Positions 42,691-54,034 of a stretch of 64,000 nucleotides of DNA are shown piece by piece. This DNA is from an uncultured Coprococcus sp. GTDB lineage: Bacteria; Bacillota; Clostridia; Lachnospirales; Lachnospiraceae. The notes beneath the pieces are model-generated. The model made no database searches. It was not told the DNA's origin and was given only the letters and a program-made list of their open reading frames with translations. The DNA lies in contig CAKQTZ010000002.1 in assembly GCA_934277375.1 (NCBI GenBank), forward strand, positions 124,001 through 188,000. The letters are read 5' to 3'. Position numbers and translations under genes: made by a program. Position 1 is the stretch's first letter; every line of letters starts with the position of its first letter.

Positions 42691-43002
42691 ATGTTTGCAT
42701 CTATAGAAGAAGCGGTACAGTATTGGAAAGATGAGCTGTCATATGTTGAAGATGCCATTGTGGTGGGATATGAAGGCGGTTATCCCATTGTAGAATTCAG
42801 GATAAAAGAGGCTGCATGGGATCTTGTAAAAAGTGAGAAAAAATTCCCGAGGATAGTCAGATCGTCTGAGATGGAAGGCGGAATTGAGGTTGGAGTTTCA
42901 ACATGCTTTTACCAGACCGCTTCATTGGAATGGGATCCTCCTGTTATGAAAATATGTGGATATCCAGAGGTCATAAACAGAATATTGAATAAGGTGATGT
43001 AG
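42691..43002 (+). CDS. Hypothetical protein (103 aa)
   Basis: I do not recognise a family. The product is soluble and acidic, with no signal or membrane segment; it starts MFASIEEAVQYWKDELSYVEDAIV and contains an Arg/Lys-rich middle. It has its own consensus promoter and an AAGGAG site, and ends 23 bases before a strong terminator, so it is a genuine monocistronic gene. Confidence 0.75.
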   Translation: MFASIEEAVQYWKDELSYVEDAIVVGYEGGYPIVEFRIKEAAWDLVKSEKKFPRIVRSSEMEGGIEVGVSTCFYQTASLEWDPPVMKICGYPEVINRILNKVM

Positions 43003-43024
43003 ATACAGGCTGCATTGCGGAGAG

Positions 43025-43069
43025 AATTCCCCGACAGATACATAAAAAGTGTCTGTCGGGGAATTTTAT
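43025..43069 (+). terminator. Terminator after the 103-residue ORF
   Basis: Perfect 14-base arms AATTCCCCGACAGA (43025-43038) and TCTGTCGGGGAATT (43052-43065), then TTATA. Separates the small gene from gpr. Confidence 0.88.
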
Positions 43070-43158
43070 ATTACAAAGATAAAGCAGATGCAAAGAAATG
43101 TACTCATATCATCATTGTTTATCTGATGATATGGGATATTGTCTGCGAGGAGGAATGT

Positions 43159-44061
43159 ATGAACAGAGAGATCAGGACAGATCTGGCGATAGAGCTCAGA
43201 GAAAACGTCCCTGCCGGAAGCAGTATGGCAGGAGTGAATGTCAGGACAGTTGTCAATGAGGATAGAAGCATCAAGACAACTATCATAGATGTGATAAATG
43301 AGAAAGGTGCAAGGAATCTGGGGAAATCAGTCGGCAGTTATGTGACCATAGAGTGCAGTAAGATGAAGGAGTATGAGGAATCCATACACGAGCCTTTGAT
43401 GGAAGAACTCAGGAATGTGTTGGAGGAGCTTATAGGCGATAGCAGAAATATCATTGTTGTGGGGCTTGGCAACAGACATGTAACACCGGACTGCATAGGA
43501 CCTTTAGTGGTGGACAATCTGTATGTGACAAGGCATCTTGATACCCCTGAGAGACCTAAGCGGGTCATGAGTGCCATTTGTCCTGGAGTCATGGCACAGA
43601 CTGGTATAGAGACGGTGGATATAGTCAGGGGGATATGCAATGAGATTGAAGTGGATGCGGTGGTGGCAGTGGATGCTCTTGCGGCCAGGAGCAGCAGGAG
43701 ACTGTGCAGCACCATACAGGTGACAGACACTGGAATCAGTCCGGGATCCGGTGTTGGAAACAACAGAAAGGCACTTAATGATGACAATCTTGGGACAAGA
43801 GTTATTGCAGTGGGAATCCCAACGGTGATATCAGTCCCGTCCATAATAGATGATTCACTTGACGAGGTTGCGGAGGCCTTCAATGAGACCTATGGCAGAA
43901 GGATCATGAAGGAATTCTCGGACAGACAGAGATATCAGATAGCATGTAATCTGCTGGATGAGGAGATGACAGATATGTTCGTAACTCCGAAAAATATAGA
44001 CGAGATGGCCAGACGAATCAGTTATACCGTGTCTGAAGCTCTGAACGGGCTTGTGATGTAA
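43159..44061 (+). CDS. gpr: GPR germination protease
   Basis: GPR degrades small acid-soluble spore proteins during germination. The 300 residues begin MNREIRTDLAIELRE; the RTDLAIE stretch resembles the autoprocessing and SASP cleavage motif. GLGNRHVTPDCIGPLV and VVAVDALAARS carry the conserved Asp residues of the atypical aspartic protease, and TGISPGSGVGNNRKALN is a strong family block. ATG 43159 follows GCGAGGAGG; the frame is open back to 43015 through the terminator but this is not coding. The short N-terminus means a short propeptide. spoIIP follows. Confidence 0.95.
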   Translation: MNREIRTDLAIELRENVPAGSSMAGVNVRTVVNEDRSIKTTIIDVINEKGARNLGKSVGSYVTIECSKMKEYEESIHEPLMEELRNVLEELIGDSRNIIVVGLGNRHVTPDCIGPLVVDNLYVTRHLDTPERPKRVMSAICPGVMAQTGIETVDIVRGICNEIEVDAVVAVDALAARSSRRLCSTIQVTDTGISPGSGVGNNRKALNDDNLGTRVIAVGIPTVISVPSIIDDSLDEVAEAFNETYGRRIMKEFSDRQRYQIACNLLDEEMTDMFVTPKNIDEMARRISYTVSEALNGLVM

Positions 44062-44174
44062 ATGCGCAGATTTGGGTGAAATATGTACATCATATTGCGG
44101 TAATGAAAGGAGAAGAATATTCATATATTTGAATAATGAATATATCAGAAGGTTTTTGATGGTGAGGTGTGAAT

Positions 44175-45404
44175 ATGAAAGAGAGAACCGGCAAATTCAA
44201 TGTGAGATGGCTGCTTGTGTGGTGCATCATGGTCTGTGCGGGTGTGCTTATAAAGACCAGAGCTGTAGATGATATTTTCGGATGTGTGTACAGGGGTGTG
44301 TACGGCGATACGGGGAAAAAAGCGGCGGAGAGAGTTTACCGTGGAGGAGATATAGAACCAGATATGTATTCATACATGAGCTATTGGGAAGATCAGGTTA
44401 TGGAGACGTGCGTGGAGGAGCAAAACAGTGAACCGCAGGCTGACGGTGGAGAGGCTGCTCAGCCCGGGGATAATGGTAATGGGCAGTCCGGAGATGGCGG
44501 GGGTGTAGCAGGAGAAAAAACGGATGGAAAAACAGAGGATGTAAAGAGTGCGGAATCTTCAGCAGGTAATACACCAGATGAGGCTGATCCAGAGAAGAAT
44601 GCAGATGCCGCCAGAACAGTGACAGCCATGGCAGACATCACAAGCTCTTATATTGATATGGATGCAGATACGCTGCTGTCATATTGTTATAATGCAGCGT
44701 ATCCCAAATGCGTAAAGAGTGACGAGCTTGACGCGTCCAATCTCCTTGGACAGGATCTTACTCTGGATATGTCTACAGGGGGATATAAGGTTCTGATCTA
44801 CCACACCCACAGCTCAGAGGCATTTGCTGATTCCCGGACAGGAGAGGTGGAGGATACTGTTATAGGGCTTGGCAACAGGCTCGCAGAGATCTTGACAGAT
44901 ACATATGGAATACCTGTGTATCATGACACTACAGAATACGATATGATGACAGGGGTGCTGGACAGAAATGCGTCTTACGATTACTCCCGTGAAGGCGTGT
45001 ACCAGATACTGCAGGACAATCCGGAGATAGAGGTCATGATCGATCTGCACAGGGATGGGGTGCCGGAGGATACCCATCTGGTTACCGATGTGGATGGAAA
45101 GCCAACGGCGCAGATCATGCTGATCAACGGAATGTGCCGGGACGAGGAGGGCAACGATGTGGATTACTGGAGCAATGACAACAAGGTTGACAATATGGCA
45201 TTTGCCCTTCAGACATATCTGGCAGGAAGAGGTAATTACGGCGATATAATGCGCAAGATATACATAAGCACCAGCAGATATAATATGGATCTTATGCCTC
45301 ACGCCATGCTTGCTGAGATAGGGGCACAGACAAACACAGTGGAGGAGGAGTATAATGCTGTTGAGCCATTTGCCGCCATGCTTGCGAAGGTACTGCTTAA
45401 GTGA
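44175..45404 (+). CDS. spoIIP: Stage II sporulation protein P
   Basis: SpoIIP is a peptidoglycan amidase/endopeptidase that works with SpoIID and SpoIIM in engulfment. The 409 residues have an N-terminal signal anchor (about 10-28), a hydrophilic linker rich in Gly, Glu and Asp (about 75-145), and the catalytic domain with KVLIYHTHSSEAFADS, MIDLHRDGV and LAEIGAQTNTVEE. GGTGAGG lies seven bases before ATG 44175; a GTG two codons earlier is also open. gpr-spoIIP adjacency is standard in Firmicutes. Confidence 0.94.
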   Translation: MKERTGKFNVRWLLVWCIMVCAGVLIKTRAVDDIFGCVYRGVYGDTGKKAAERVYRGGDIEPDMYSYMSYWEDQVMETCVEEQNSEPQADGGEAAQPGDNGNGQSGDGGGVAGEKTDGKTEDVKSAESSAGNTPDEADPEKNADAARTVTAMADITSSYIDMDADTLLSYCYNAAYPKCVKSDELDASNLLGQDLTLDMSTGGYKVLIYHTHSSEAFADSRTGEVEDTVIGLGNRLAEILTDTYGIPVYHDTTEYDMMTGVLDRNASYDYSREGVYQILQDNPEIEVMIDLHRDGVPEDTHLVTDVDGKPTAQIMLINGMCRDEEGNDVDYWSNDNKVDNMAFALQTYLAGRGNYGDIMRKIYISTSRYNMDLMPHAMLAEIGAQTNTVEEEYNAVEPFAAMLAKVLLK

Positions 45405-45426
45405 GAGTGAAGTGACAGATTGCCAC

Positions 45427-45456
45427 TTGCAGTTATATGTTCATACATGTTATATT
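45427..45456 (+). promoter_or_regulatory. Candidate lepA promoter
   Basis: TTGCAG (45427-45432) and TATATT (45451-45456) with 18-base spacing, in the 134-base gap before lepA. Confidence 0.4.
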
Positions 45457-45538
45457 AACGTCAAATGCGAGTAAGACGAATATAATAATAAAAGCCCTGC
45501 ACAGACAAGACGCCGGGCATAGATAAGGATGTGAAGAC

Positions 45539-47353
45539 ATGGAGCACTTAGATCAGTCAAAGATAAGGAATTTTTGTATAATAGCACATATAGATCATGG
45601 TAAGTCCACACTTGCCGACAGGATCATAGAGAAGACAGGTACGCTTACCAGCAGAGAGATGCAGAATCAGGTTCTTGACAATATGGATCTTGAGAGAGAG
45701 CGTGGAATAACTATAAAGGCACAGTGCGTCAGAATTGTGTACAATGCGGGTGATGGACAGGAGTACATATTCAATCTCATAGACACACCGGGACATGTTG
45801 ATTTCAACTACGAGGTGTCCAGAAGCCTTGCAGCGTGTGAGGGAGCTATACTTGTTGTGGATGCCGCACAGGGCATAGAGGCACAGACCCTGGCAAATGT
45901 ATATCTGGCACTGGATCATGACCTGGATGTCATGCCGGTCATAAATAAGATAGATCTTCCGTCAGCTGATCCTGAAAGGGTTGTGAATGAGATAGAGGAT
46001 GTCATAGGAATAGAAGCTCAGGATGCTCCTAGAATTTCGGCTAAGAACGGAATCAATATAGAAGAAGTGCTTGAGCAGATCGTGAAGAAGGTTCCTGCAC
46101 CGCACGGAGATCCTGAGGCTCCGCTCAAGGCACTTATATTTGACAGTCTGTATGACTCCTATAAGGGAGTTATCATATTCTGCAGATTATTTGACGGCTG
46201 CGTGAAGAAGGGAACCACCATAAGGATGATGGCCACCGGAGCTGAGGCCGAGGTTGTTGAGGTCGGAATATTCGGAGCGGGAAGATTTGTTCCATGTGAT
46301 GAGCTGTCAGCTGGTATGGTTGGTTATATAACAGCCAGCCTGAAGAATGTACAGGATACAACCGTGGGTGATACGGTCACACAGGCGGACAGGCCTTGTG
46401 ACGAGGCACTTCCAGGCTACAAGAAGGCACAGCCTATGGTATACTGTGGACTCTATCCGGCGGATGGAGCAAAGTATCCTGACCTCAGGGATGCCCTTGA
46501 GAAGCTTCAGCTAAATGACGCAGCGCTCAGTTTTGAACCGGAGACATCCATAGCACTGGGTTTTGGATTCCGTTGTGGTTTCCTTGGACTGCTTCATCTT
46601 GAGATTGTGCAGGAGCGTCTGGAGAGAGAGTTCAATCTCGATCTGGTAACCACAGCTCCGGGCGTTGTATATAAAGTACACACCACGGACGGCAATGTGA
46701 TAGAACTCACAAACCCATCCAACCTGCCAGATCCATCCACCATAGAGTACATGGAGGAGCCATTTGTCGATGCGGAGATCATGGTCACCACAGAGTATGT
46801 GGGGGCAATCATGCAGCTCTGTCAGGAGAGAAGAGGCATATACAAGAGCATGGAGTACATGGAGGAAACCAGAGCACTTCTCAAGTATGACCTTCCACTG
46901 AATGAGATCATATATGATTTCTTCGATGCGCTTAAGTCTCGCTCCAGAGGATATGCGTCATTTGATTATGAGATGAAGGGCTATGTCCGCTCAGATCTAG
47001 TGAAGCTGGACATCCTTATCAATAAGGAAGAAGTTGATGCACTTTCATTCATCATACACAAGGATACAGCGTATGAGAGAGGTAGAAAGATGTGTGAGAA
47101 GCTCAAGGATGAGATTCCGAGACATCTGTTCGAGATTCCTATCCAGGCGGCCATAGGCGGCAAGGTAATAGCCCGTGAGACTGTCAAGGCCATGAGAAAA
47201 GATGTCCTTGCCAAGTGTTACGGTGGAGATATATCCAGAAAGAGAAAGCTCCTTGAAAAGCAGAAGGAAGGAAAGAAGCGAATGAGACAGGTGGGTAATG
47301 TGGAGATACCACAGAAGGCCTTCATGTCTGTACTGAAGCTTGATGAGGAATAG
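45539..47353 (+). CDS. lepA: Elongation factor 4 (LepA)
   Basis: Ribosomal GTPase EF4, thought to help initiation and 30S assembly. The 604 residues match the family length. G1 AHIDHGKST, the switch [13 protein letters not shown]3 DTPGHVDF and G4 [10 protein letters not shown] are intact, and the C-terminal domain ends with the [29 protein letters not shown] element specific to LepA. Start ATG 45539 after AAGGATG. A terminator follows at 47405; the next gene is hemW, which commonly neighbours lepA in Firmicutes. Confidence 0.98.
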   Translation: MEHLDQSKIRNFCIIAHIDHGKSTLADRIIEKTGTLTSREMQNQVLDNMDLERERGITIKAQCVRIVYNAGDGQEYIFNLIDTPGHVDFNYEVSRSLAACEGAILVVDAAQGIEAQTLANVYLALDHDLDVMPVINKIDLPSADPERVVNEIEDVIGIEAQDAPRISAKNGINIEEVLEQIVKKVPAPHGDPEAPLKALIFDSLYDSYKGVIIFCRLFDGCVKKGTTIRMMATGAEAEVVEVGIFGAGRFVPCDELSAGMVGYITASLKNVQDTTVGDTVTQADRPCDEALPGYKKAQPMVYCGLYPADGAKYPDLRDALEKLQLNDAALSFEPETSIALGFGFRCGFLGLLHLEIVQERLEREFNLDLVTTAPGVVYKVHTTDGNVIELTNPSNLPDPSTIEYMEEPFVDAEIMVTTEYVGAIMQLCQERRGIYKSMEYMEETRALLKYDLPLNEIIYDFFDALKSRSRGYASFDYEMKGYVRSDLVKLDILINKEEVDALSFIIHKDTAYERGRKMCEKLKDEIPRHLFEIPIQAAIGGKVIARETVKAMRKDVLAKCYGGDISRKRKLLEKQKEGKKRMRQVGNVEIPQKAFMSVLKLDEE

Positions 47354-47404
47354 AAACCTCAGCGCATGAGGGAGATGTTAGATCAGACCGAATAATAGGG
47401 TTAT

Positions 47405-47460
47405 AAAAAAGTCGTTAGTGAGAGCATTCTGGCAGGAACATTCTCGGTGGCGGCTTTTTT
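47405..47460 (+). terminator. Terminator after lepA
   Basis: Ten paired bases (AAAAAAGTCG against CGGCTTTTTT, one G-U) with further GAGA/TCTC pairing inside, ending in a T-run. Works in both directions in principle. Confidence 0.75.
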
Positions 47461-47592
47461 CGCGCAACGGTGATATTGGAAAAAATAATAAGAATGAAAA
47501 CGGTTGATACGAGAAAACAACGGAAAAAGATAAGATAAAAAAGAAACATAAAGAGCACAAGTCATAAGATAAATAAAAAAGGACAGATACAA

Positions 47593-48891
47593 ATGATAGA
47601 TATAATAAATACCGAAAAAATCGGTGAGAATTTCAGTGGGAAGATCACGGATGAAGAAAACACGGCATACGAGAAGAAATCCCTCAGCATATATATACAT
47701 ATTCCATTCTGTGTCAGAAAATGCAGCTACTGTGATTTTCTGTCATTTCCCATTGGAAGATCCTGCATGGAAGGATACGGAGTGTACAGAGAAAAATATA
47801 TAGAGGCTTTGTGCAGGGAGCTGCAAAGCTATGCAAGTATAGCTGAGACGCACAAGGTAAAGACCATATACATAGGCGGAGGAACCCCATCCATACTGGA
47901 ACCGGATGAGATCACAGTCATCATGACAACTGTCCGAAAGGTATTCGACATTGCGGATGATGCGGAGATCAGCATAGAGGTAAATCCCGGAACCCTCACC
48001 AGCCGCAAGGCAGCGGAATACATCGCAAATGGCATCAATAGGATGAGCATAGGACTTCAGACTGCCCAGAAGGATGAGCTGGAAGCCCTTGGACGTATAC
48101 ACAATTACGACCAGTTCATTGCTGCATTTGACATGGCGAGGGAAGCTGGCTTTAGAAATATCAACATAGATCTCATGTCTGACATACCAGGGCAGACCAT
48201 GAGATCATACCTTGACACACTGGAGAAGGTGCTCAGATGCAGACCGGAGCACATATCATCCTACAGCCTGATAGTGGAGGAAGGAACACCTCTGGCAGCA
48301 GACCAGACTCTGCTCTCACAGATCCCGGATGAGGATGTGGACAGGGAAATGTACGATATAACAAATAAACTTCTGGATTCAGGCGGATATCACAGATATG
48401 AGATATCAAACTATGCCCGTCACGGCTACGAGTGCAGGCACAATATAGTCTACTGGACACTGGGAGAATATATCGGTGTAGGCATCGGCGCGGCATCATT
48501 CCTCTACGGCCGCAGATACACGAACACCAGCGATATAGGAGAATACATAGGCACAATGGAAGAATGCCATGAGCTGATAACATTTGGGGATCCCGTGGCA
48601 AATTCAAGAAAGATTCGAGACCTTCTTGAGCGGACGAGAACAGTGGACGAGGAAATCAACTCAGATAGGTTGATGGAGGAATATATGTTCCTCGGACTGC
48701 GTATGATATCGGGGGTGAGTGCCGAAAGATTCAATGACTACTTTGGACATTCCATCTACGACATCTACGGGTCCATCATAGACCGGTACAAAGTCTCAGG
48801 TCACCTCGAGGACGACCACGGCATAATACGTCTTACAAAAAAAGGAATAGACGTGAGCAACACGATCCTCGCGGACTTTCTAATAGAATAG
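47593..48891 (+). CDS. hemW: Radical SAM protein HemW (coproporphyrinogen oxidase-like)
   Basis: HemW is a heme-binding radical SAM protein of the HemN family. In some species it acts as a heme chaperone, although it is often annotated as coproporphyrinogen dehydrogenase. The 432 residues have the cluster-binding CxxxCxxC in FCVRKCSYCDF, IYIGGGTPS, EVNPGT, NRMSIGLQTAQ and DLMSDIPGQT. It has about 30 extra N-terminal residues before SIYIHIPFC. Lack of the extra N-terminal motif of HemN favours HemW. The ribosome-binding site AAAAAGGACAG is weak. It lies between lepA and the hrcA operon, a common Firmicute order. Confidence 0.9.
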   Translation: MIDIINTEKIGENFSGKITDEENTAYEKKSLSIYIHIPFCVRKCSYCDFLSFPIGRSCMEGYGVYREKYIEALCRELQSYASIAETHKVKTIYIGGGTPSILEPDEITVIMTTVRKVFDIADDAEISIEVNPGTLTSRKAAEYIANGINRMSIGLQTAQKDELEALGRIHNYDQFIAAFDMAREAGFRNINIDLMSDIPGQTMRSYLDTLEKVLRCRPEHISSYSLIVEEGTPLAADQTLLSQIPDEDVDREMYDITNKLLDSGGYHRYEISNYARHGYECRHNIVYWTLGEYIGVGIGAASFLYGRRYTNTSDIGEYIGTMEECHELITFGDPVANSRKIRDLLERTRTVDEEINSDRLMEEYMFLGLRMISGVSAERFNDYFGHSIYDIYGSIIDRYKVSGHLEDDHGIIRLTKKGIDVSNTILADFLIE

Positions 48892-48939
48892 CAGTGTGGC
48901 ATCTGCCACAAAAAATTCACAAAAAAGTTCGTTATTTTG

Positions 48940-48968
48940 TTGACAAAATGGGGCGGCGGTGTTAGATT
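48940..48968 (+). promoter_or_regulatory. Heat-shock operon promoter
   Basis: TTGACA (48940-48945), 17 bases, TAGATT (48963-48968). The predicted start near 48975 lies immediately before the CIRCE operator. Confidence 0.75.
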
Positions 48969-48979
48969 ATGTTTAGTGG

Positions 48980-49006
48980 TTAGCACTCGGATATATCGAG
49001 TGCTAA
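48980..49006. promoter_or_regulatory. CIRCE operator
   Basis: TTAGCACTC (48980-48988), nine bases, GAGTGCTAA (48998-49006): a perfect match to the CIRCE consensus bound by HrcA. It lies between the promoter and the hrcA start, so HrcA is expected to repress hrcA-grpE-dnaK-dnaJ and any read-through genes. Confidence 0.97.
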
Positions 49007-49033
49007 TAAGAGCAAAACAAAAGGAATGATAGT

Positions 49034-50074
49034 ATGGAACTTGACGATAGAAAAGTCAGAATTCTTAAAGCGATCGTTTCTAACTACCTTGAGACTGGTG
49101 AGCCAGTTGGCTCAAGAACCATTTCCAAGCTGGCGGATATGAATGTCAGCCCGGCGACTATCAGGAATGAGATGTCAGACCTGGAGGATATGGGATATAT
49201 ATGCCAGCCTCATGCATCCGCAGGAAGAGTTCCTACAGATGCTGGTTACAGATTCTATGTCGACAGCATTATGGCAGACAGAGATGAAGAGAGAGCCGGT
49301 GATCAGGAAGAGAGAGAGAATCTCCTTCAAAGGGTTGATAAACTGGAGAAACTTCTCAAGCAGGTTGCCAAGGTGCTTGCAGCTAATACACAGTATGCGA
49401 CATTGGTTACCATGCCACAGTACAACAATACAGTGAAGTTCATACAGCTGTCACAGGTAGATGATACCACCCTGCTGGCTGTGATCATGGTAGATGGCAA
49501 CATAGTAAAAAACAAGCTGATCAAGACGACGTACAGCCTGAAGAATGAAGACATCTTAAAATTTAATATTTTGCTGAACACATTTCTTCAGGGGGCTGCA
49601 CTTGAAGATATCAATCTTGAACTCATACAGACCATGAAGGTTCAGGCTGGAGAATATGCAGAGATCCTGGAGACGATATTCCAGGGAATCATGGAGGCAA
49701 TCCACGAGGCTGATGACCTGAAGGTATACACAAGCGGAGCTACCAATGTATTGAAATATCCTGAACTTGCGAATACAGCATCGGCAGAGAAACTGCTCGG
49801 AACGCTTGAGAATATAGAAGACAAAGAGGAATTTGCAAAGCATGTCGAGGACGTGATTCAGCAGGACGGCGATATCCAGATCCTTATAGGACAGGAGAAC
49901 AGTGATGAGAATCTCAAGGATTGCTCACTGGTTACCGCTACATACAAGATGCCTGAGGGCGCAAAGGGAACTATTGGAATCATAGGCCCAAAGCGGATGG
50001 ATTACAAAAAAGTGGTTACAATGCTCAAGGAATTAACCGGAGAGCTTGATGATATATTTAACAATAATGGTTAG
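49034..50074 (+). CDS. hrcA: Heat-inducible transcription repressor HrcA
   Basis: HrcA represses chaperone operons via CIRCE and responds to GroE. The 346 residues begin with a winged-helix domain (MELDDRKVRILKAIVSNYLETGEPVGSR, then ADMNVSPATIRNEMSDLEDMGYICQPHASAGRVPTDAGYR), the strongest HrcA signature, followed by the GAF-like domain and the IGPKRMDYKKV end. ATG 49034 follows AAAGGAATG. First gene of the operon directly behind a perfect CIRCE element. Confidence 0.97.
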   Translation: MELDDRKVRILKAIVSNYLETGEPVGSRTISKLADMNVSPATIRNEMSDLEDMGYICQPHASAGRVPTDAGYRFYVDSIMADRDEERAGDQEERENLLQRVDKLEKLLKQVAKVLAANTQYATLVTMPQYNNTVKFIQLSQVDDTTLLAVIMVDGNIVKNKLIKTTYSLKNEDILKFNILLNTFLQGAALEDINLELIQTMKVQAGEYAEILETIFQGIMEAIHEADDLKVYTSGATNVLKYPELANTASAEKLLGTLENIEDKEEFAKHVEDVIQQDGDIQILIGQENSDENLKDCSLVTATYKMPEGAKGTIGIIGPKRMDYKKVVTMLKELTGELDDIFNNNG

Positions 50075-50139
50075 TATAAAAAAGAGATCTGGCGTAACAA
50101 CAGATTTCTTATGATGAATGCAGAATAGGAGGATATGTA

Positions 50140-50805
50140 ATGGCTGACAGCAATAAAAATACTGCATCCGACAAGAAAGTCAAAACAGAGCAGACTGCTG
50201 CTGAGACTATAGTTGGAGATGCTTCAGCAGAGATAAAAGATAATGTTGAGTCAGCGGTGGATGTCACCGAGACAGTGAATGTTCCTGAGGAACAGGCTGA
50301 GGCAGCAAAGCCACAGCATGTTGCCAAGGAGAACAGGCGTGGAGGAAAGGCTCTTCGCGAGGAGAATGAGAAGCTCAAGGAGCGATGCAAGGATGCAGAG
50401 GCGAAATATACAAGGCTTCTTGCAGAGTGCGAGAACATTCGCCAGAGAAATGAAAAAGAGTCAGGTAAGTTGTATGACATAGGAGCAAAGGGAGTTCTTG
50501 AGAAACTTCTTCCTGTTGTAGACAACTTTGAGAGAGCGATGGCAGCTATACCGGAGGAAGATAAGAACAGACCATTTGAGTCCGGAGTTGCTAACATATA
50601 CAAGCAGCTTATGACATCGCTTGAGACAATAGGCGTTAAGCCGATGGATTGTGCCGGAGAGCAGTTTGATCCTACATTCCACAATGCAGTGATGCATATA
50701 GAGGATGACAGCTATGATGAGAATGTAATCGTAGAAGAGATGCAGAAGGGTTACATGTATAAGGATCAGGTGCTTAGATTCAGCATGGTAAAAGTAGCAA
50801 ATTAA
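50140..50805 (+). CDS. grpE: Nucleotide exchange factor GrpE
   Basis: GrpE exchanges nucleotide on DnaK. The 221 residues have a long, disordered Ala/Glu-rich N-terminus (about 1-70), a coiled coil (about 75-110), and the core LLPVVDNFERAMAAI ... FDPTFHNAVMHIED ... GYMYKDQVLRFSMVKVAN. The N-terminal tail is somewhat longer than in Bacillus. AGGAGGATATGTA precedes the ATG. It is separated from dnaK by 190 bases that hold three hairpins. Confidence 0.95.
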   Translation: MADSNKNTASDKKVKTEQTAAETIVGDASAEIKDNVESAVDVTETVNVPEEQAEAAKPQHVAKENRRGGKALREENEKLKERCKDAEAKYTRLLAECENIRQRNEKESGKLYDIGAKGVLEKLLPVVDNFERAMAAIPEEDKNRPFESGVANIYKQLMTSLETIGVKPMDCAGEQFDPTFHNAVMHIEDDSYDENVIVEEMQKGYMYKDQVLRFSMVKVAN

Positions 50806-50807
50806 CT

Positions 50808-50847
50808 TTCATAAGAAAGACCCACGAAGTGGGAGATTTCTTATGAA
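50808..50847 (+). other. Nested hairpin after grpE
   Basis: TTCATAAGAAA (50808-50818) pairs with TTTCTTATGAA (50837-50847), enclosing CCCAC/GTGGG (50821-50825, 50829-50833). No T-run follows. It may mark RNA processing or partial termination between grpE and dnaK. Confidence 0.6.
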
Positions 50848-50873
50848 GAATGGAAGCTCACTGATGTGCGCAT

Positions 50874-50900
50874 AGGTCATCAGGCATAGCTTGACGACAT
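50874..50900. repeat. Structured intergenic repeat (AGGTCATC...GACGACAT), copy 2
   Basis: AGGTCATC (50874-50881), 11 bases, GACGACAT (50893-50900). The same paired blocks occur at 30890-30917 ahead of the spoIIA operon. Upstream bases (GTGCGCAT here, GTGCTC there) are also similar. Confidence 0.55.
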
Positions 50901-50905
50901 GTCAC

Positions 50906-50940
50906 GCAGACGCCGCGCAAAGCGCTTCTCATGCGTCTGC
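50906..50940 (+). other. Hairpin before dnaK
   Basis: GCAGACGC (50906-50913) pairs with GCGTCTGC (50933-50940); GCGC-AAA-GCGC (50915-50925) nests inside. It ends 56 bases before the dnaK start. Third hairpin in the grpE-dnaK gap. Confidence 0.6.
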
Positions 50941-50983
50941 TAAATAATTAGTGAATTTAATCAATTGTAAAATTTTTTTCTAG

Positions 50984-52843
<1,860 letters not shown>

Positions 52844-52867
52844 TATAGAGGATGAAAGGTAAAGGCT

Positions 52868-54025
52868 ATGGCAGAGACAAAGACCGATTATTATGAAGTC
52901 CTTGGTGTAACCAAGGGAGCCTCTGAAGCCGAGATCAAAAGGGCATACCGAGTGGTAGCAAAAAAATACCACCCGGATATGAACCCTGGTGATGAAGAGG
53001 CTGCAGAGAAATTCAAAGAAGCAGCTGAAGCTTATTCAGTCCTCAGCGATCCTGAGAAACGTGCAAAGTATGATCAGTTCGGCCATGCAGCATTTGATCA
53101 GAACGGCGGCGGTGCCGACGGATTTGGTGGATTTGACTTCGCAGACATGGGAGATATCTTTGGAGATATATTCGGAGATATGTTTGGTGGTGCAAGCCGT
53201 CAGAGAAATACAAATGGTCCTATGAAGGGCGCAAACATCAAGACCACCATCAGAGTAGCCTTTGAGGAGGCTATATTTGGAACTCAGAAGGAACTTGAGC
53301 TTCCACTGAAGGACGAGTGTGATGTATGTAAGGGAACTGGTTCACAGCCGGGACACCAGCCTGAGGTATGTGGCAAGTGTGGTGGTAAGGGTCAGATAGT
53401 TACCACGCAGCAGTCACTGTTTGGAGTAGTACGTAATGTTCAGACGTGTCCTGATTGTAGTGGATCAGGTAAGATAATCAAGTACAAGTGCAGCAACTGT
53501 GCTGGAACAGGATATGTTAAGAGCAGAAAGAAGATACAGATAGCTATTCCACCTGGAGTAGACAATGGAACGAATATCCGTATCAAAGGAAAAGGTGAGC
53601 CTGGTATCAACGGAGGTGAGAGAGGAGATCTTACAGTTACAATCCTTGTAGATCGTCATCCTAATTTCCAGAGACAGGAATACAACCTGTATTCATCTGA
53701 ACCGATAACATTCACGCAGGCAGCTCTTGGCGGAACGATCAAGATTAACACCATTGAAGGAGAAGTTGATTACACTATACCACCTGGAACACAGACAGAT
53801 ACACGTATCAAGCTGAAGGGAAAAGGTGTACCAAACCTTAAAAACCCAACACAGCGTGGAGATCATTATGTAACACTTGTAGTACAGGTGCCAGAGAAGC
53901 TTACTGAGGAACAAAAGAAGATCCTTAATCAGTATGAGCAGGCAACACTTGTAGAGACAAGACCGGCCATGGATTCAGCCGGACCATTTACATTCGGTGA
54001 TCATAAAAGAAGAAAGAAAAAGTAG
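52868..54025 (+). CDS. dnaJ: Hsp40 co-chaperone DnaJ
   Basis: DnaJ stimulates DnaK ATPase activity and delivers substrates. The 385 residues have the J domain with HPD ([16 protein letters not shown]), a Gly/Phe-rich region (about 75-115) and four zinc-binding repeats [24 protein letters not shown] and CSNCAGTG. The C-terminal substrate-binding region completes it. AAAGGTAAAGGCT precedes the ATG. It is immediately followed (nine bases) by prmA. Confidence 0.98.
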   Translation: MAETKTDYYEVLGVTKGASEAEIKRAYRVVAKKYHPDMNPGDEEAAEKFKEAAEAYSVLSDPEKRAKYDQFGHAAFDQNGGGADGFGGFDFADMGDIFGDIFGDMFGGASRQRNTNGPMKGANIKTTIRVAFEEAIFGTQKELELPLKDECDVCKGTGSQPGHQPEVCGKCGGKGQIVTTQQSLFGVVRNVQTCPDCSGSGKIIKYKCSNCAGTGYVKSRKKIQIAIPPGVDNGTNIRIKGKGEPGINGGERGDLTVTILVDRHPNFQRQEYNLYSSEPITFTQAALGGTIKINTIEGEVDYTIPPGTQTDTRIKLKGKGVPNLKNPTQRGDHYVTLVVQVPEKLTEEQKKILNQYEQATLVETRPAMDSAGPFTFGDHKRRKKK

Positions 54026-54034
54026 GTAAAATAT

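Noticed and set aside
43015-43158. Upstream extension of gpr
   Set aside because: It would run through a strong terminator hairpin; ATG 43159 has an excellent ribosome-binding site and yields the expected N-terminus.
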